Counted from the stretch's first letter, positions 6,808 to 13,434 are shown. The stretch is DNA of 20,150 nucleotides from SZUA-1535 sp964594175 (GCA_964594175.1 CAZQLM010000012.1:1-20150); one strand, 5' to 3'. Numbers and translations: made by a program. Notes: generated by a model not told the origin, from the sequence alone.

Positions 6808-7965
6808 TTATTTTTTCCTTTTCCCTTTTTTACCTTTTTCTTTTTCTGCTTTTTCTATAAGCTCCTTAACTCTCAAACCGAGTCTTCTCACATATTCTTT
6901 TGTGAGATTAAGCTCCTTATCGCTTATTTCATTAAACTTCTTCTCCTCTACCAGCCTGCGCATTTCTATAACTTTTCTGAATACTTCACGATAAAATTCT
7001 GGTATTAAACCTTTTTTGATCATTTCCTTTTCGAAAGCCTCTGGCAAATTCTTTGGGTCTGGAGGAAGCTTGTCGATTGCGGAAAGATAAGCCACAATAC
7101 TTTTAATCATGAACTCGTATGCTTCCTTCACATCTTTCTCTTTTTGCTTGGCGTCTAAAGCTGAGAAGATTTTTTGAATTTTTTTGTAATACTCCTCTGC
7201 CTTCTTTATCCATTCATCAAGCTCCTTACCGCTTATTTCTTTTATTTCTCCGTGATCCACACCCTTGTAAAATTTAACAACATCCTCGACAAGCTTCGCA
7301 TCTTCTTCGGTAAGCAAGCCTGCTTTAACCAGGTGCTCTCTCACGTATCTTGCTGTAATCTTTGGTGCAGGTGGATTTATGCCAAGATACATTAAAAGCC
7401 CCTGGGTAGAGTCGAGAATTGTGTGGTAAACGTCTACTGCAACTATTCTTGCTTTCATTCTTTTTGCTCTCTCAATGTATTCTGGAACATTTTCTATTCT
7501 TACAATAGCAGCTTCTTTTGTAAGCGGGAACTTTCCCCATTCAAGTAGTTTGCGCATCGGAATGAAAAAGCCCGTATCATAAATCGCAAAACCTTCTCGA
7601 ACGATATTTATGAATAACGGATGGCTGTGCCTTAGACCGTCGATAAATTCTGTCAAGGCGATTATTGGTTGAATGTGAATTCTTTTGTCAACCTTTTTTG
7701 CTATTTCATAAAGGTCATCATCTATTTTGTCCCTGACCCTGTTAAAATCCTTCAGGCTGTATTTCGTATCGTCAAAAATTATGTAAATATCCACATCGCT
7801 TTTTGCGCTTACATCACCGCGCGTTACAGAGCCCCATATTATAATTGTTTTTACAAAATCACCAAATTTTTCCAGAACTTTTTTCTTGAACTCTTCTGCT
7901 ATTTTCAATCTTGCTTCAACGGAAAACTTTTTTAAAGCTTTTCCTATTGCCTTTTTTCTCGGCAT
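6808..7965 (-). CDS. MNT-type nucleotidyltransferase fused to a HEPN-like domain
   Basis: A 385-residue protein. Residues about 20-105 are a minimal nucleotidyltransferase (Pol-beta-like) domain with the motif GS-x10-D-x-D (G45, S46, D57, D59). The usual third carboxylate strand is not obvious (KRIHIQPI). Residues about 160-300 are helical and HEPN-like, including YHTILDSTQGLLMYLGINPP and an R-x4-H element (R206, H211). The C-terminus is a Lys/Glu-rich helical tail ending in a basic KGKKGKRKK. In prokaryotes MNT and HEPN proteins normally form two-gene toxin-antitoxin pairs, with MNT modifying the HEPN RNase; here both are in one chain. The Tyr two residues after the HEPN His, modified in HepT, is Val here. 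The SD AGGTGG precedes ATG 7965. A toxin-antitoxin role is an inference; a housekeeping nucleotidyltransferase is equally possible. Confidence 0.7.
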   Translation of the reverse strand: MPRKKAIGKALKKFSVEARLKIAEEFKKKVLEKFGDFVKTIIIWGSVTRGDVSAKSDVDIYIIFDDTKYSLKDFNRVRDKIDDDLYEIAKKVDKRIHIQPIIALTEFIDGLRHSHPLFINIVREGFAIYDTGFFIPMRKLLEWGKFPLTKEAAIVRIENVPEYIERAKRMKARIVAVDVYHTILDSTQGLLMYLGINPPAPKITARYVREHLVKAGLLTEEDAKLVEDVVKFYKGVDHGEIKEISGKELDEWIKKAEEYYKKIQKIFSALDAKQKEKDVKEAYEFMIKSIVAYLSAIDKLPPDPKNLPEAFEKEMIKKGLIPEFYREVFRKVIEMRRLVEEKKFNEISDKELNLTKEYVRRLGLRVKELIEKAEKEKGKKGKRKK

Positions 7966-7998
7966 GTTACCACCTACTAATAATTACACGCTAACTAC

Positions 7999-8006
7999 TA
8001 TATAAA
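7999..8006 (-). promoter_or_regulatory. TATA box of the MNT-HEPN operon
   Basis: TTTATATA on the minus strand predicts a start site near 7976. The short leader would carry the SD AGGTGG (7970-7975) before ATG 7965. Confidence 0.5.
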
Positions 8007-8023
8007 GTTTACGGTTTCAAAAC

Positions 8024-8030
8024 TATAAAA
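8024..8030 (+). promoter_or_regulatory. TATA box of the RNase HII gene
   Basis: TATAAAA is centred 27 nt before ATG 8054. It supports a leaderless start there rather than at the in-frame GTG at 8042. Confidence 0.5.
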
Positions 8031-8053
8031 CTTTTTGAAAAGTGTATTGGTTT

Positions 8054-8689
8054 ATGATTTTGGGAATAGATGAAGCAGGAAGAGGAGCTGTTATCGGGCC
8101 TATGGTAATAGCTGGAGTGCTTGTTGAAAATGAAAGCAAGCTGAAAGAAATTGGTGTAAGGGATAGTAAACTTCTTAGCCCGGAACAGAGAGAGGAACTG
8201 TACAGGGAAATAGTAAGAATTGCAAAAGATTATGTTATTCTAAAAGTTTCTGCTTACGAGATAGACGAGCTAAGAAAAAAATACTCTCTGAATCTAATAG
8301 AAGCTATCAAAATGGCCGAGATAATAAATGTACTAAAACCAAAGAGAGTTCTTCTTGATTGTCCGCAGGTTAGCACAGAGAAATTTGTGGCTTTGCTTAA
8401 ACCAATGCTCTCATGCTCTTGCGAAATAGTTGCTGAAAACTTTGCCGATGTCAAATATCCTGTTGTGGCAGCTGCGAGCATTATTGCCAAAGTCGAAAGA
8501 GATAGGGAAATAGAAAAACTCAAGGAAGAGTTTAATTTTGATTTTGGTGTTGGTTATCCGCATGACGAAAGAACCATAGCTTTTCTTCAAGCACATGCAA
8601 AAAACTTTCCTTCTTGTGTGCGCAAATCGTGGCTAACAGCGGTAGAAATAGAAAATCAGAAAAAGCAAAAAAAGCTTGAGGATTTTTAA
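8054..8689 (+). CDS. rnhB: Ribonuclease HII
   Basis: A 211-residue type 2 RNase H, which cleaves RNA in RNA/DNA hybrids and removes ribonucleotides from DNA. Family motifs are clear: the N-terminal GIDEAGRGAVIGPMVIAG with the catalytic Asp-Glu pair, GVRDSKLLSPEQRE, LLDCPQ carrying the third acidic residue, and KYPVVAAASIIAKVERDREI with the fourth-Asp region. The C-terminal part GVGYPHDERTIAFL and CVRKSWLTA is also typical. The family consensus after GRG is usually Pro; here it is Ala. ATG 8054 is chosen over the in-frame GTG at 8042 because archaeal homologues start directly at MILGIDEAG and the TATA box is correctly spaced. It is divergent from the MNT-HEPN operon. Confidence 0.93.
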   Translation: MILGIDEAGRGAVIGPMVIAGVLVENESKLKEIGVRDSKLLSPEQREELYREIVRIAKDYVILKVSAYEIDELRKKYSLNLIEAIKMAEIINVLKPKRVLLDCPQVSTEKFVALLKPMLSCSCEIVAENFADVKYPVVAAASIIAKVERDREIEKLKEEFNFDFGVGYPHDERTIAFLQAHAKNFPSCVRKSWLTAVEIENQKKQKKLEDF

Positions 8690-8941
8690 AACTTTCAAAA
8701 AGATTGGAGAAAAATTTATATAAATTTCATCCAAAATCATCCTGCTCCTTTCCCGATTGAATTGCCTTTAAGATGCATCAAACTATATACCTTTGAAAAC
8801 GATGTTGTTCTGGACCCTTTTATGGGTAGTGGCACAACGGCTATTGCTGCTTTAATGGCAAAAAGAAAACTAGCAAAAGAAAGAATAAGAGAATTTCTCA
8901 ATAAGCAAAAACAAAAGAAAATAACTGATATGATAAAATAG
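8690..8941 (+). pseudogene. Remnant of an amino (N4-cytosine/N6-adenine) DNA methyltransferase
   Basis: Directly after the RNase HII stop and in the same frame, an 83-codon open stretch without a usable start codon encodes the C-terminal signature of a DNA amino-methyltransferase. HPAPFPIELPLRCIKLYT is followed by VVLDPFMGSGTTAIAALMAKRK, the SAM-binding DPF-x-GSGTT motif. In intact enzymes this is followed by a segment like YIGFEI-x-eY before the final helix. Here the sequence jumps from MAKRK straight to LAKERIREFLNKQ, so that stretch appears deleted. The catalytic (D/S)PP(Y/W) half and target-recognition domain are absent. The piece is therefore a 5'-truncated, internally deleted relic of a restriction-modification gene, stopping at TAG 8939-8941. 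Confidence 0.7.
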
Positions 8942-9036
8942 TTAATTCTTTGACGGATTTCACAAACAACAAGTTTGCAGAACCTGATATTTAATCATTA
9001 AATACTTCTAAATTTTTTATTTTCATAGGTGATAAA
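8942..9036 (+). promoter_or_regulatory. Intergenic region with palindromic AT element and TATA box
   Basis: The 347-bp gap between rnhB and the next gene holds the methyltransferase relic and this promoter region. A perfect 7-bp inverted repeat around one C (ATTTAAT-C-ATTAAAT, 8989-9003) overlaps the TATA-like TTAAATAC (8998-9005). The SD AGGTGAT lies immediately before ATG 9037. The palindrome could be an operator or simply AT-rich coincidence. Confidence 0.4.
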
Positions 9037-9312
9037 ATGAAAGAGGAGCAAAAAGCGCTCGGAATTAATATTGCGCTCGGTTTGGTAGCTGGATATGCAA
9101 GTTGGAATGTGCATGTGCACTCTTTCTCGCATTATGCGAGTTTGCAGGGGTTTTTAGTTGGATTAGCATTTTTCGCTCTTGTAAGCTTTGTTGTCAAGCT
9201 TACTATAGGAAAGAAAACGCTGAAATGGCTCATGAGCAAGGGTGGTGGTTGGTATTTTTGGGGTGCTTGGTTCATAATGTGGACAGTGCTTTACAATGTG
9301 CTTTCTCCGTAG
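9037..9312 (+). CDS. Small membrane protein with three predicted helices
   Basis: A 91-residue hydrophobic protein with three membrane segments: roughly residues 8-27, 37-57 and 72-90. A conserved-looking aromatic end, GGGWYFWGAWFIMWTVLYN, is notable. The size, three-helix layout and Trp/Tyr-rich last helix recall small archaeal membrane proteins such as the DUF5379 or archaeal EMC6-like groups. I cannot confirm either assignment. ATG 9037 has a good SD (AGGTGAT). The stop codon is nine bases before the aspS ATG, and the sequence around the stop (TAGGTG) supplies the aspS ribosome binding site, so the two genes are probably co-transcribed and coupled. Confidence 0.7.
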   Translation: MKEEQKALGINIALGLVAGYASWNVHVHSFSHYASLQGFLVGLAFFALVSFVVKLTIGKKTLKWLMSKGGGWYFWGAWFIMWTVLYNVLSP

Positions 9313-9321
9313 GTGCTTGCT

Positions 9322-10644
9322 ATGAAGCTTTCTGAAAGAATTTATACGAAAGATGTGTTTGAATGCGAGGCCTCCACTCCTGTAGTGGTAGCTGGGTTTG
9401 TTCGCGAGCTTCGCGATTTCGGAAAGCTTAAATTTATAATTCTCGCAGATCGTGAAGGAGAAGTGCAAATCACTGCGAAAACCGGTGAGGTTGACGAAGA
9501 ACTGCTAAATGTAATAGATTCGCTAGGAAAGGAATGTGTAGTTGCTGTAAAGGGAAATGTAAGAAATAACGAAAAAGCTCCTGGAGGAAAGGAAATTGTG
9601 CCAGAGGAGATAAAAATTCTTGGTATAGCTGAAAGCATTTTGCCTTTAGAAGTTAGAAGCAAAGCAAGAGCTGAGCTTCCTACACGACTGGATAATCGTT
9701 TCTTGGATTTACGCAAACCAGAAGTAAGAGCCGTTTTTAAAATACGCTCGGAAATAGCAAATACAATTCGCGAGTTTTTTTACAACCATGGTTTTTACGA
9801 AATCCATACCCCTAAAATTGTTGCAAGCGCAACAGAAAGTGGAGCTAATGTTTTTCCAATCCTTTACTTTGAGAAAGAGGCTTTCCTTGCGCAAAGTCCG
9901 CAGTTTTACAAGCAGGCATGCATTATAGCAGGATTTGAAAAGGTTTTCGAAATAGCCCCTGCATTTAGGGCAGAGAAGCACCATACAACTAGGCATTTGA
10001 CAGAGTATACTTCTGTGGATACGGAAATCGGATTTATAGAGAGCTATGAAGATATCATGCAAGTGGTTGAAAAGCTTATAGTAGAGATTTTCTCTCGTAT
10101 CCCAGAACTTTGCGAAAAAGAGCTCAAACTTCTGGGTGTAGAGCTTGCGAAACCTAAAACGCCTTTCCCGAGAATTACTATGAGAGAGGCTTACAAACTT
10201 TTGGAAAACCAAGGTTATTCTGTAAGCTATGGAGACGAGCTTGATACAGAAGGAGAAAAATTGCTTGGCAAAATTGTCAAGGAAAAGTTTAACAGCGATT
10301 TTGTTTTTCTCACAGAATTTCCCTGGAAGACAAGACCTTTCTACACTTACCGCAAGGAAACAGAGCCTGAGTGGACTTGTTCTTTTGATTTGATTTATAA
10401 GGGTGTTGAAATAGTTACAGGCGGGCAAAGAGAGCATAGATACGGGATTTTGGTAAAACAATGCATAGAAAAAGGCATGAATCCTGAAGCTTTAGAGTTT
10501 TATCTCAGAATGTTCCGCTACGGAGCTCCTCCTCATGGCGGCTTTGGTTTGGGAATGGATAGGCTTGTGATGCTCATGCTGAATTTAAGCAATATCAGAG
10601 AAGCCGTTTTGTTTCCGAGAGATCCAGAAAGGCTGGAGCCGTGA
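9322..10644 (+). CDS. aspS: Archaeal-type aspartyl-tRNA synthetase
   Basis: A class II aminoacyl-tRNA synthetase of 440 residues that charges tRNA(Asp), and in some archaea also tRNA(Asn). The N-terminal OB-fold anticodon domain (about residues 15-100) contains GFVRELRDFGKLKFIILADREG. The catalytic domain has motif 1 (FKIRSEIANTIREFF, then FYEIHTPKIVASATESGANVF), motif 2 (FRAEKHHTTRHLTEYTSVD) and motif 3 (GGFGLGMDRLVMLML), all intact. An in-frame GTG at 9313 directly follows the upstream stop. ATG 9322 is preferred because AGGTG (9311-9315) is correctly placed as an SD. The OB-fold residues that normally separate discriminating from non-discriminating archaeal enzymes are atypical: Arg where Trp or His is usual (residue 28). 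Amidotransferase genes are not in the window. Confidence 0.95.
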   Translation: MKLSERIYTKDVFECEASTPVVVAGFVRELRDFGKLKFIILADREGEVQITAKTGEVDEELLNVIDSLGKECVVAVKGNVRNNEKAPGGKEIVPEEIKILGIAESILPLEVRSKARAELPTRLDNRFLDLRKPEVRAVFKIRSEIANTIREFFYNHGFYEIHTPKIVASATESGANVFPILYFEKEAFLAQSPQFYKQACIIAGFEKVFEIAPAFRAEKHHTTRHLTEYTSVDTEIGFIESYEDIMQVVEKLIVEIFSRIPELCEKELKLLGVELAKPKTPFPRITMREAYKLLENQGYSVSYGDELDTEGEKLLGKIVKEKFNSDFVFLTEFPWKTRPFYTYRKETEPEWTCSFDLIYKGVEIVTGGQREHRYGILVKQCIEKGMNPEALEFYLRMFRYGAPPHGGFGLGMDRLVMLMLNLSNIREAVLFPRDPERLEP

Positions 10645-10647
10645 GTT

Positions 10648-11206
10648 TTATTTCGAACGAGCTTTTATCTTTTCGCTTTCTTCCTGCTGCCTTTTTCTCG
10701 CTTCTATGCATCTTTCCTGAAATTCGAATCTACAATAAGCATTTTCAACAATTGGATTTATGAGTTTTTTTCTTTCAACACTTCATAAAATCCGGAAAGC
10801 TCAAGCAAGGGTTTTAGAAATTTTTCATAATAAATTCCTCGCGAGTTTTCCCTTCCACCACTTCTACCATTCCAAGCTTTCTAATAGCAGAAAGGATAGA
10901 AGAAATATTATCCCTGTGTACATTTAATTCACTTGCTATTGTCGCAACGTCTGCTACTCTCAAATTTTCAAGTGCTTTAAGAACTTTTGGCGCATAATAG
11001 GAAATTGTGTAAATACTTTTAGAAGAATATTCTTTTTTCAATTTTTTCGTATCAGCTTCATTCAAGTTTCTTCTTTCGCCTATTTTATACTTTAGTGATT
11101 CAGAAGGTTTTCTATGGGAATAGCCGTTTGCAGTTTCTTGTAAAACGCTTGCGAAATCTTTTATATTCTTTGCTTTTTCTTTTTCCTTTAAAATCAAAAA
11201 ATTCAT
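10648..11206 (-). pseudogene. Frameshifted winged-helix/HTH protein gene (two single-base shifts)
   Basis: The longest intact frame (10814-11206, 130 codons) encodes a basic N-terminus and a helix-turn-helix-like segment. YAPKVLKALENLRVADVATI is followed by ASELNVHRDNISSILSAIRKLG and MVEVVEGKTREEF, a typical winged helix that separates strands with a hairpin wing. Coding character does not stop at 10814. Shifting one base in the TTT run near 10826 continues as YYEKFLKPLLELSGFYEVLKE. A second one-base shift in a seven-A run (about 10765-10771) continues as LINPIVENAYC and then RFEFQERCIEARKRQQEESE, to a stop at 10648-10650. Restored, the protein is about 190 residues. Both shifts are single-base losses in homopolymers, so decay or assembly/sequencing errors are both possible. 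Its 3' end lies three bases from the convergent aspS stop. The family is unknown. Confidence 0.55.
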
Positions 11207-11527
11207 CGACCAACTAGTGAACAGAAATTTTTTGAAAGTAAAAGTGCGGTAGTGGTAGGAGCATCTGTTTCTCCAAGAATGTTTGCAGTGCTGAAAATTT
11301 TGTATGTTGCTTTTTATTCTTTTCTGTTTTTTTCGAGGAAAACGAAAGATTAGTAACTAGCGTTGATTCTTTATGTCTTGATTTATCTAAATCTATTTCA
11401 ACTTCATACGTTGCCTCTATCGGCCTGAGTAAAATTATGCCGTTAACTTTAATTCTCTTTTCCTTTCAGGCAAATCTTTAAAAACATTTGGTCTTAATTT
11501 TAATTCCAGTCATAATGGTGAGCAGCC
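11207..11527. other. Gene-poor stretch with coding relics and the rps19e promoter
   Basis: This 321-bp stretch has no intact gene. Two start-less open stretches look coding by composition. On the plus strand, 11216-11353 encodes EQKFFESKSAVVVGAS, resembling the first strand and loop of a CoA-binding domain of ADP-forming acyl-CoA synthetases (KFF-x2-KS-x-AV-x-GAS). On the minus strand, 11465-11214 encodes RIKVNGIILLRPIEATYEVE, then IDLDKSRHKESTLVTNL; this is unrecognised and has no start codon. They overlap on opposite strands, so at most part of each can be real. The right end holds the rps19e promoter. Confidence 0.35.
11477..11484 (+). promoter_or_regulatory. TATA box of the rps19e operon
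   Basis: TTTAAAAA is placed so that transcription would start near 11506. The roughly 22-nt leader would carry the SD GGTGAG (11518-11523) just before ATG 11528. Confidence 0.5.
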
Positions 11528-11953
11528 ATGGATATAAGAAATGTGAATCCGCATAGGCTAGTTCATGCTGTTGCAGAAGAGCTGAAAAAAATTGATGTGA
11601 TTAAATATCCGTATAGGGTTCCTATAAAAACCGGTGTATGCTGCGAGCGCCCATTTCAGCAAAAGGATTTCTGGTATGTGCGGTGCGCAGCTATAATGAG
11701 GCAGCTTTATCTTCGTGGCCCTCTTGGGGTTTCGCGTTTGAGAACGCATTTCGGAAAGAGAAGACGACGTGGGCATGCTCCCGCAAAGCATATGAAGGCG
11801 GGAGGGAAATTTATAAGAACGATGCTCCAGCAGTTAGAGCATGCAGGACTTGTGAAAAAGGTGGAAAAACCAAGAAAAGGAAGGATGCTAACACCTGCCG
11901 GAATAAGGTTACTGCACCAAACTGCTAAGAAGCTGGTGAAAGAAAATGAATGA
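11528..11953 (+). CDS. rps19e: Ribosomal protein S19e
   Basis: A 141-residue component of the small ribosomal subunit, found only in archaea and eukaryotes. Family signatures run the full length: the N-terminal NPHRLVHAVAEELKKIDVIK, the central FWYVRCAAIMRQLYLRGPLGV, the basic loop HFGKRRRRGHAPAKHMKAGG, and the C-terminal QLEHAGLVKKVE with KGRMLTPAGIRLL. Archaeal S19e binds the small-subunit head and is needed for its maturation in eukaryotic homologues. It is first in the operon, with a TATA box at 11477-11484 and SD GGTGAG. It overlaps the PDCD5-like gene by eight bases. Confidence 0.97.
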   Translation: MDIRNVNPHRLVHAVAEELKKIDVIKYPYRVPIKTGVCCERPFQQKDFWYVRCAAIMRQLYLRGPLGVSRLRTHFGKRRRRGHAPAKHMKAGGKFIRTMLQQLEHAGLVKKVEKPRKGRMLTPAGIRLLHQTAKKLVKENE

Positions 11954-12209
11954 AGCTCAAAATCAAGCGTTAACAGAAGCTTTGAAAAAGGAGATGCTGA
12001 GAAAAATACTTACAAAAGATGCGCTTGAAAGACTCGGTCGCGTAAAGCTCGTTAACCCTGCTCTTGCTGCGCAGTTAGAGAGCTATCTGCTTCAGCTCTA
12101 TCAAATGGGACAGATAAAGCGGGAAATAGATGACGAGATGCTGAAGAAAATTTTATCTTCGTTCACATCGAAAAAATCGAAAGGAAAAATAAAAATAATT
12201 AGAAAGTAA
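11946..12209 (+). CDS. PDCD5-family DNA-binding protein
   Basis: An 87-residue, highly charged helical protein of the PDCD5/TFAR19 (DUF122) family. The family core is visible: EMLRKILTKDALERLGRVKL followed by VNPALAAQLESYLLQLYQMG, ending in a basic tail rich in Lys. Archaeal homologues are small three-helix proteins reported to bind nucleic acid; the cellular role is not settled. It is shorter at the N-terminus than many homologues, which begin with a longer acidic/Gln-rich segment. The start overlaps the rps19e stop by eight bases, suggesting coupled translation. The order rps19e-PDCD5-rpl39e-rpl31e is conserved in many archaea. Confidence 0.92.
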   Translation: MNEAQNQALTEALKKEMLRKILTKDALERLGRVKLVNPALAAQLESYLLQLYQMGQIKREIDDEMLKKILSSFTSKKSKGKIKIIRK

Positions 12210-12223
12210 TAAAGGTGTTTACC

Positions 12224-12379
12224 GTGCTAAAATATTTGGCCAAAAAGCTAAGATTAATCGCAGCCCGTAAAAAACCTGCTCCAAGATGGGCGGATTTAAA
12301 AAAATACGGAAAAAGAGCTAGAACAAGAAGAATTCGGGTAGCTTTGAGGCATTGGAGAAGGAGCAAACTCAAGAGGTGA
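12224..12379 (+). CDS. rpl39e: Ribosomal protein L39e
   Basis: A 51-residue, very basic large-subunit protein that lies in the peptide exit tunnel in archaea and eukaryotes. The sequence contains LAKKLRLIAARKKPAPRWAD and ends in RHWRRSKLKR; the WRRSKLK end is diagnostic. I place the start at GTG 12224, preceded by AAAGGTG with normal spacing. An in-frame GTG three codons upstream (12215) overlaps that SD. The protein is short but complete. It is 14 bases after the PDCD5-like stop and five bases before the rpl31e start. Confidence 0.93.
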   Translation: MLKYLAKKLRLIAARKKPAPRWADLKKYGKRARTRRIRVALRHWRRSKLKR

Positions 12380-12383
12380 TTCC

Positions 12384-12752
12384 GTGGAAGAAAAAATTTT
12401 CACCATTCCTCTGAGAAAGGCGTATAGGGCTAGCCGTAACAAAAGAGCCAAAAAGGCTATTTCTATCATAAGGGAATTTCTGAAAAGACACATGAAAAAT
12501 GAAGAAATTGTCCTGGGAGAAAGTATAAATCAGGCTGTCTGGTCGAGGGGTGCTCAGAAACCGCCGCGCAGGATTAGAGTGCATGCTATTCTGCATGAAG
12601 GTAGAGTTTACGCAGAGCTTCTCGGAATAAAGTTCAGCTTTATGAAAAAATCCGAGGAGAAAAAGAAGGAGAAAGAAGAAAAAGAAAAAGCTCGGGAAGA
12701 GCAAAAACCTGAAGAAGCTGGTGATAAAAGGGAAGAGAAAGAGGAGAAATAA
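12384..12752 (+). CDS. rpl31e: Ribosomal protein L31e
   Basis: A 122-residue large-subunit protein located near the exit tunnel in archaea and eukaryotes. The conserved core spans residues 1-90: EEKIFTIPLRKAYRASRNKR, AKKAISIIREFLKRHMK, the INQAVWSRGAQKPPRRIRVHA segment (trimmed) and YAELLGIKF. It is followed by a roughly 30-residue tail of almost pure Lys/Glu/Ala that is longer than in most homologues. The start is GTG 12384, with SD AGGTGAT overlapping the rpl39e stop. In many archaea this gene is followed by eIF6, L18a/LX and prefoldin; here the operon ends and a convergent gene follows after 11 bases. Confidence 0.95.
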   Translation: MEEKIFTIPLRKAYRASRNKRAKKAISIIREFLKRHMKNEEIVLGESINQAVWSRGAQKPPRRIRVHAILHEGRVYAELLGIKFSFMKKSEEKKKEKEEKEKAREEQKPEEAGDKREEKEEK

Positions 12753-12763
12753 TACCTGTATCT

Positions 12764-13408
12764 CTAAATTTTTCCGTTTTCACATGCTTGAATGATTTTG
12801 TTGAGCCATTTTACAGCTTCAATAGGGTATTTTCCGATTGCTGTTTCTTCAGCAAGCATTATTCCCCATGCACCTTCTTCAACAGCATGAAAAACATCAA
12901 TGGCTTCTGCTCTTGTGGGCTCTGGATTATGAACCATTGATTTTAACACTTCTGTTGCAATGATGAATGGTTTCTCGTACTTTTTACACACAGAGATAAT
13001 CTTCTTCTGAAGAAGCGGAATCATGTGTATACCAAAAACCTTACCCAAATCGCCACGAGCTATCATTACGTAATCACTTTCCTTAACTATTTCTTCAAGA
13101 TTTTTCAAAGCTTCGCGTGTTTCTATCTTTGCACATATGGAGTTCGAGACGTATTCTCTCGCACCTTTAAGGCAATCTACACCCTTAACAAAAGAAACTG
13201 CAACAGTACTTTTCTTGGGAATGTGCAAGGTTTGAAGAACTTTCCAATGTCTAACATCTATCATGAGATTTTCAAAATTCACATCAATCTCTTGCGTATA
13301 CGCTGTATTTATCCGTGCCACATCCATTCCTGCTTTTTCGAGCTCTTTCACGAGATTCTGCGATGCAGGTCCTATCGTGCAAATTACTTGCGTGCTTTTT
13401 TCCTTCAT
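12764..13408 (-). CDS. Shortened pyruvate-kinase-like protein (partial barrel only)
   Basis: At 214 residues this is under half the length of normal pyruvate kinase (about 450-480). It begins like the enzyme (TQVICTIGPASQ, KAGMDVARIN). It then lacks the whole B domain and the barrel part that carries the catalytic Lys. It resumes at VAVSFVKG (71-76), AKIETREAL (93-101), VMIARGDLG (114-122) with the metal/phosphate-binding Glu and Asp, IIATEVLKSM (149-158), PTRAEAIDV (164-172) and EETAIGKYPIEAV (187-199). The regulatory C domain is missing. The N-terminal NFSHG motif is changed to NTAYT. The frame is unbroken and has a promoter (TATA 13435-13442), so it may be an expressed derivative rather than a pseudogene. 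Catalysis of PEP to pyruvate seems unlikely. Confidence 0.7.
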   Translation of the reverse strand: MKEKSTQVICTIGPASQNLVKELEKAGMDVARINTAYTQEIDVNFENLMIDVRHWKVLQTLHIPKKSTVAVSFVKGVDCLKGAREYVSNSICAKIETREALKNLEEIVKESDYVMIARGDLGKVFGIHMIPLLQKKIISVCKKYEKPFIIATEVLKSMVHNPEPTRAEAIDVFHAVEEGAWGIMLAEETAIGKYPIEAVKWLNKIIQACENGKI

Positions 13409-13434
13409 AAAGTGCTGATATTGGTTCCGCTTTC

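Noticed and set aside
8690..9036. Box C/D small RNA or riboswitch in the gap after rnhB
   Set aside because: No paired RUGAUGA and CUGA boxes and no known aptamer core are visible. The open frame with DPF-x-GSGTT explains most of the stretch.
9709..10461. 250-codon open frame on the minus strand inside aspS
   Set aside because: It is antisense to an intact, motif-complete aspS. It is rich in Phe, Cys and Leu, as expected from reversed Glu/Lys/Ala codons, with no promoter or SD.
11638..11928. 96-codon open frame on the plus strand
   Set aside because: It lies wholly inside rps19e in another frame. Its Cys/Lys/Arg-rich composition reflects the basic ribosomal protein's codons, not a second gene.
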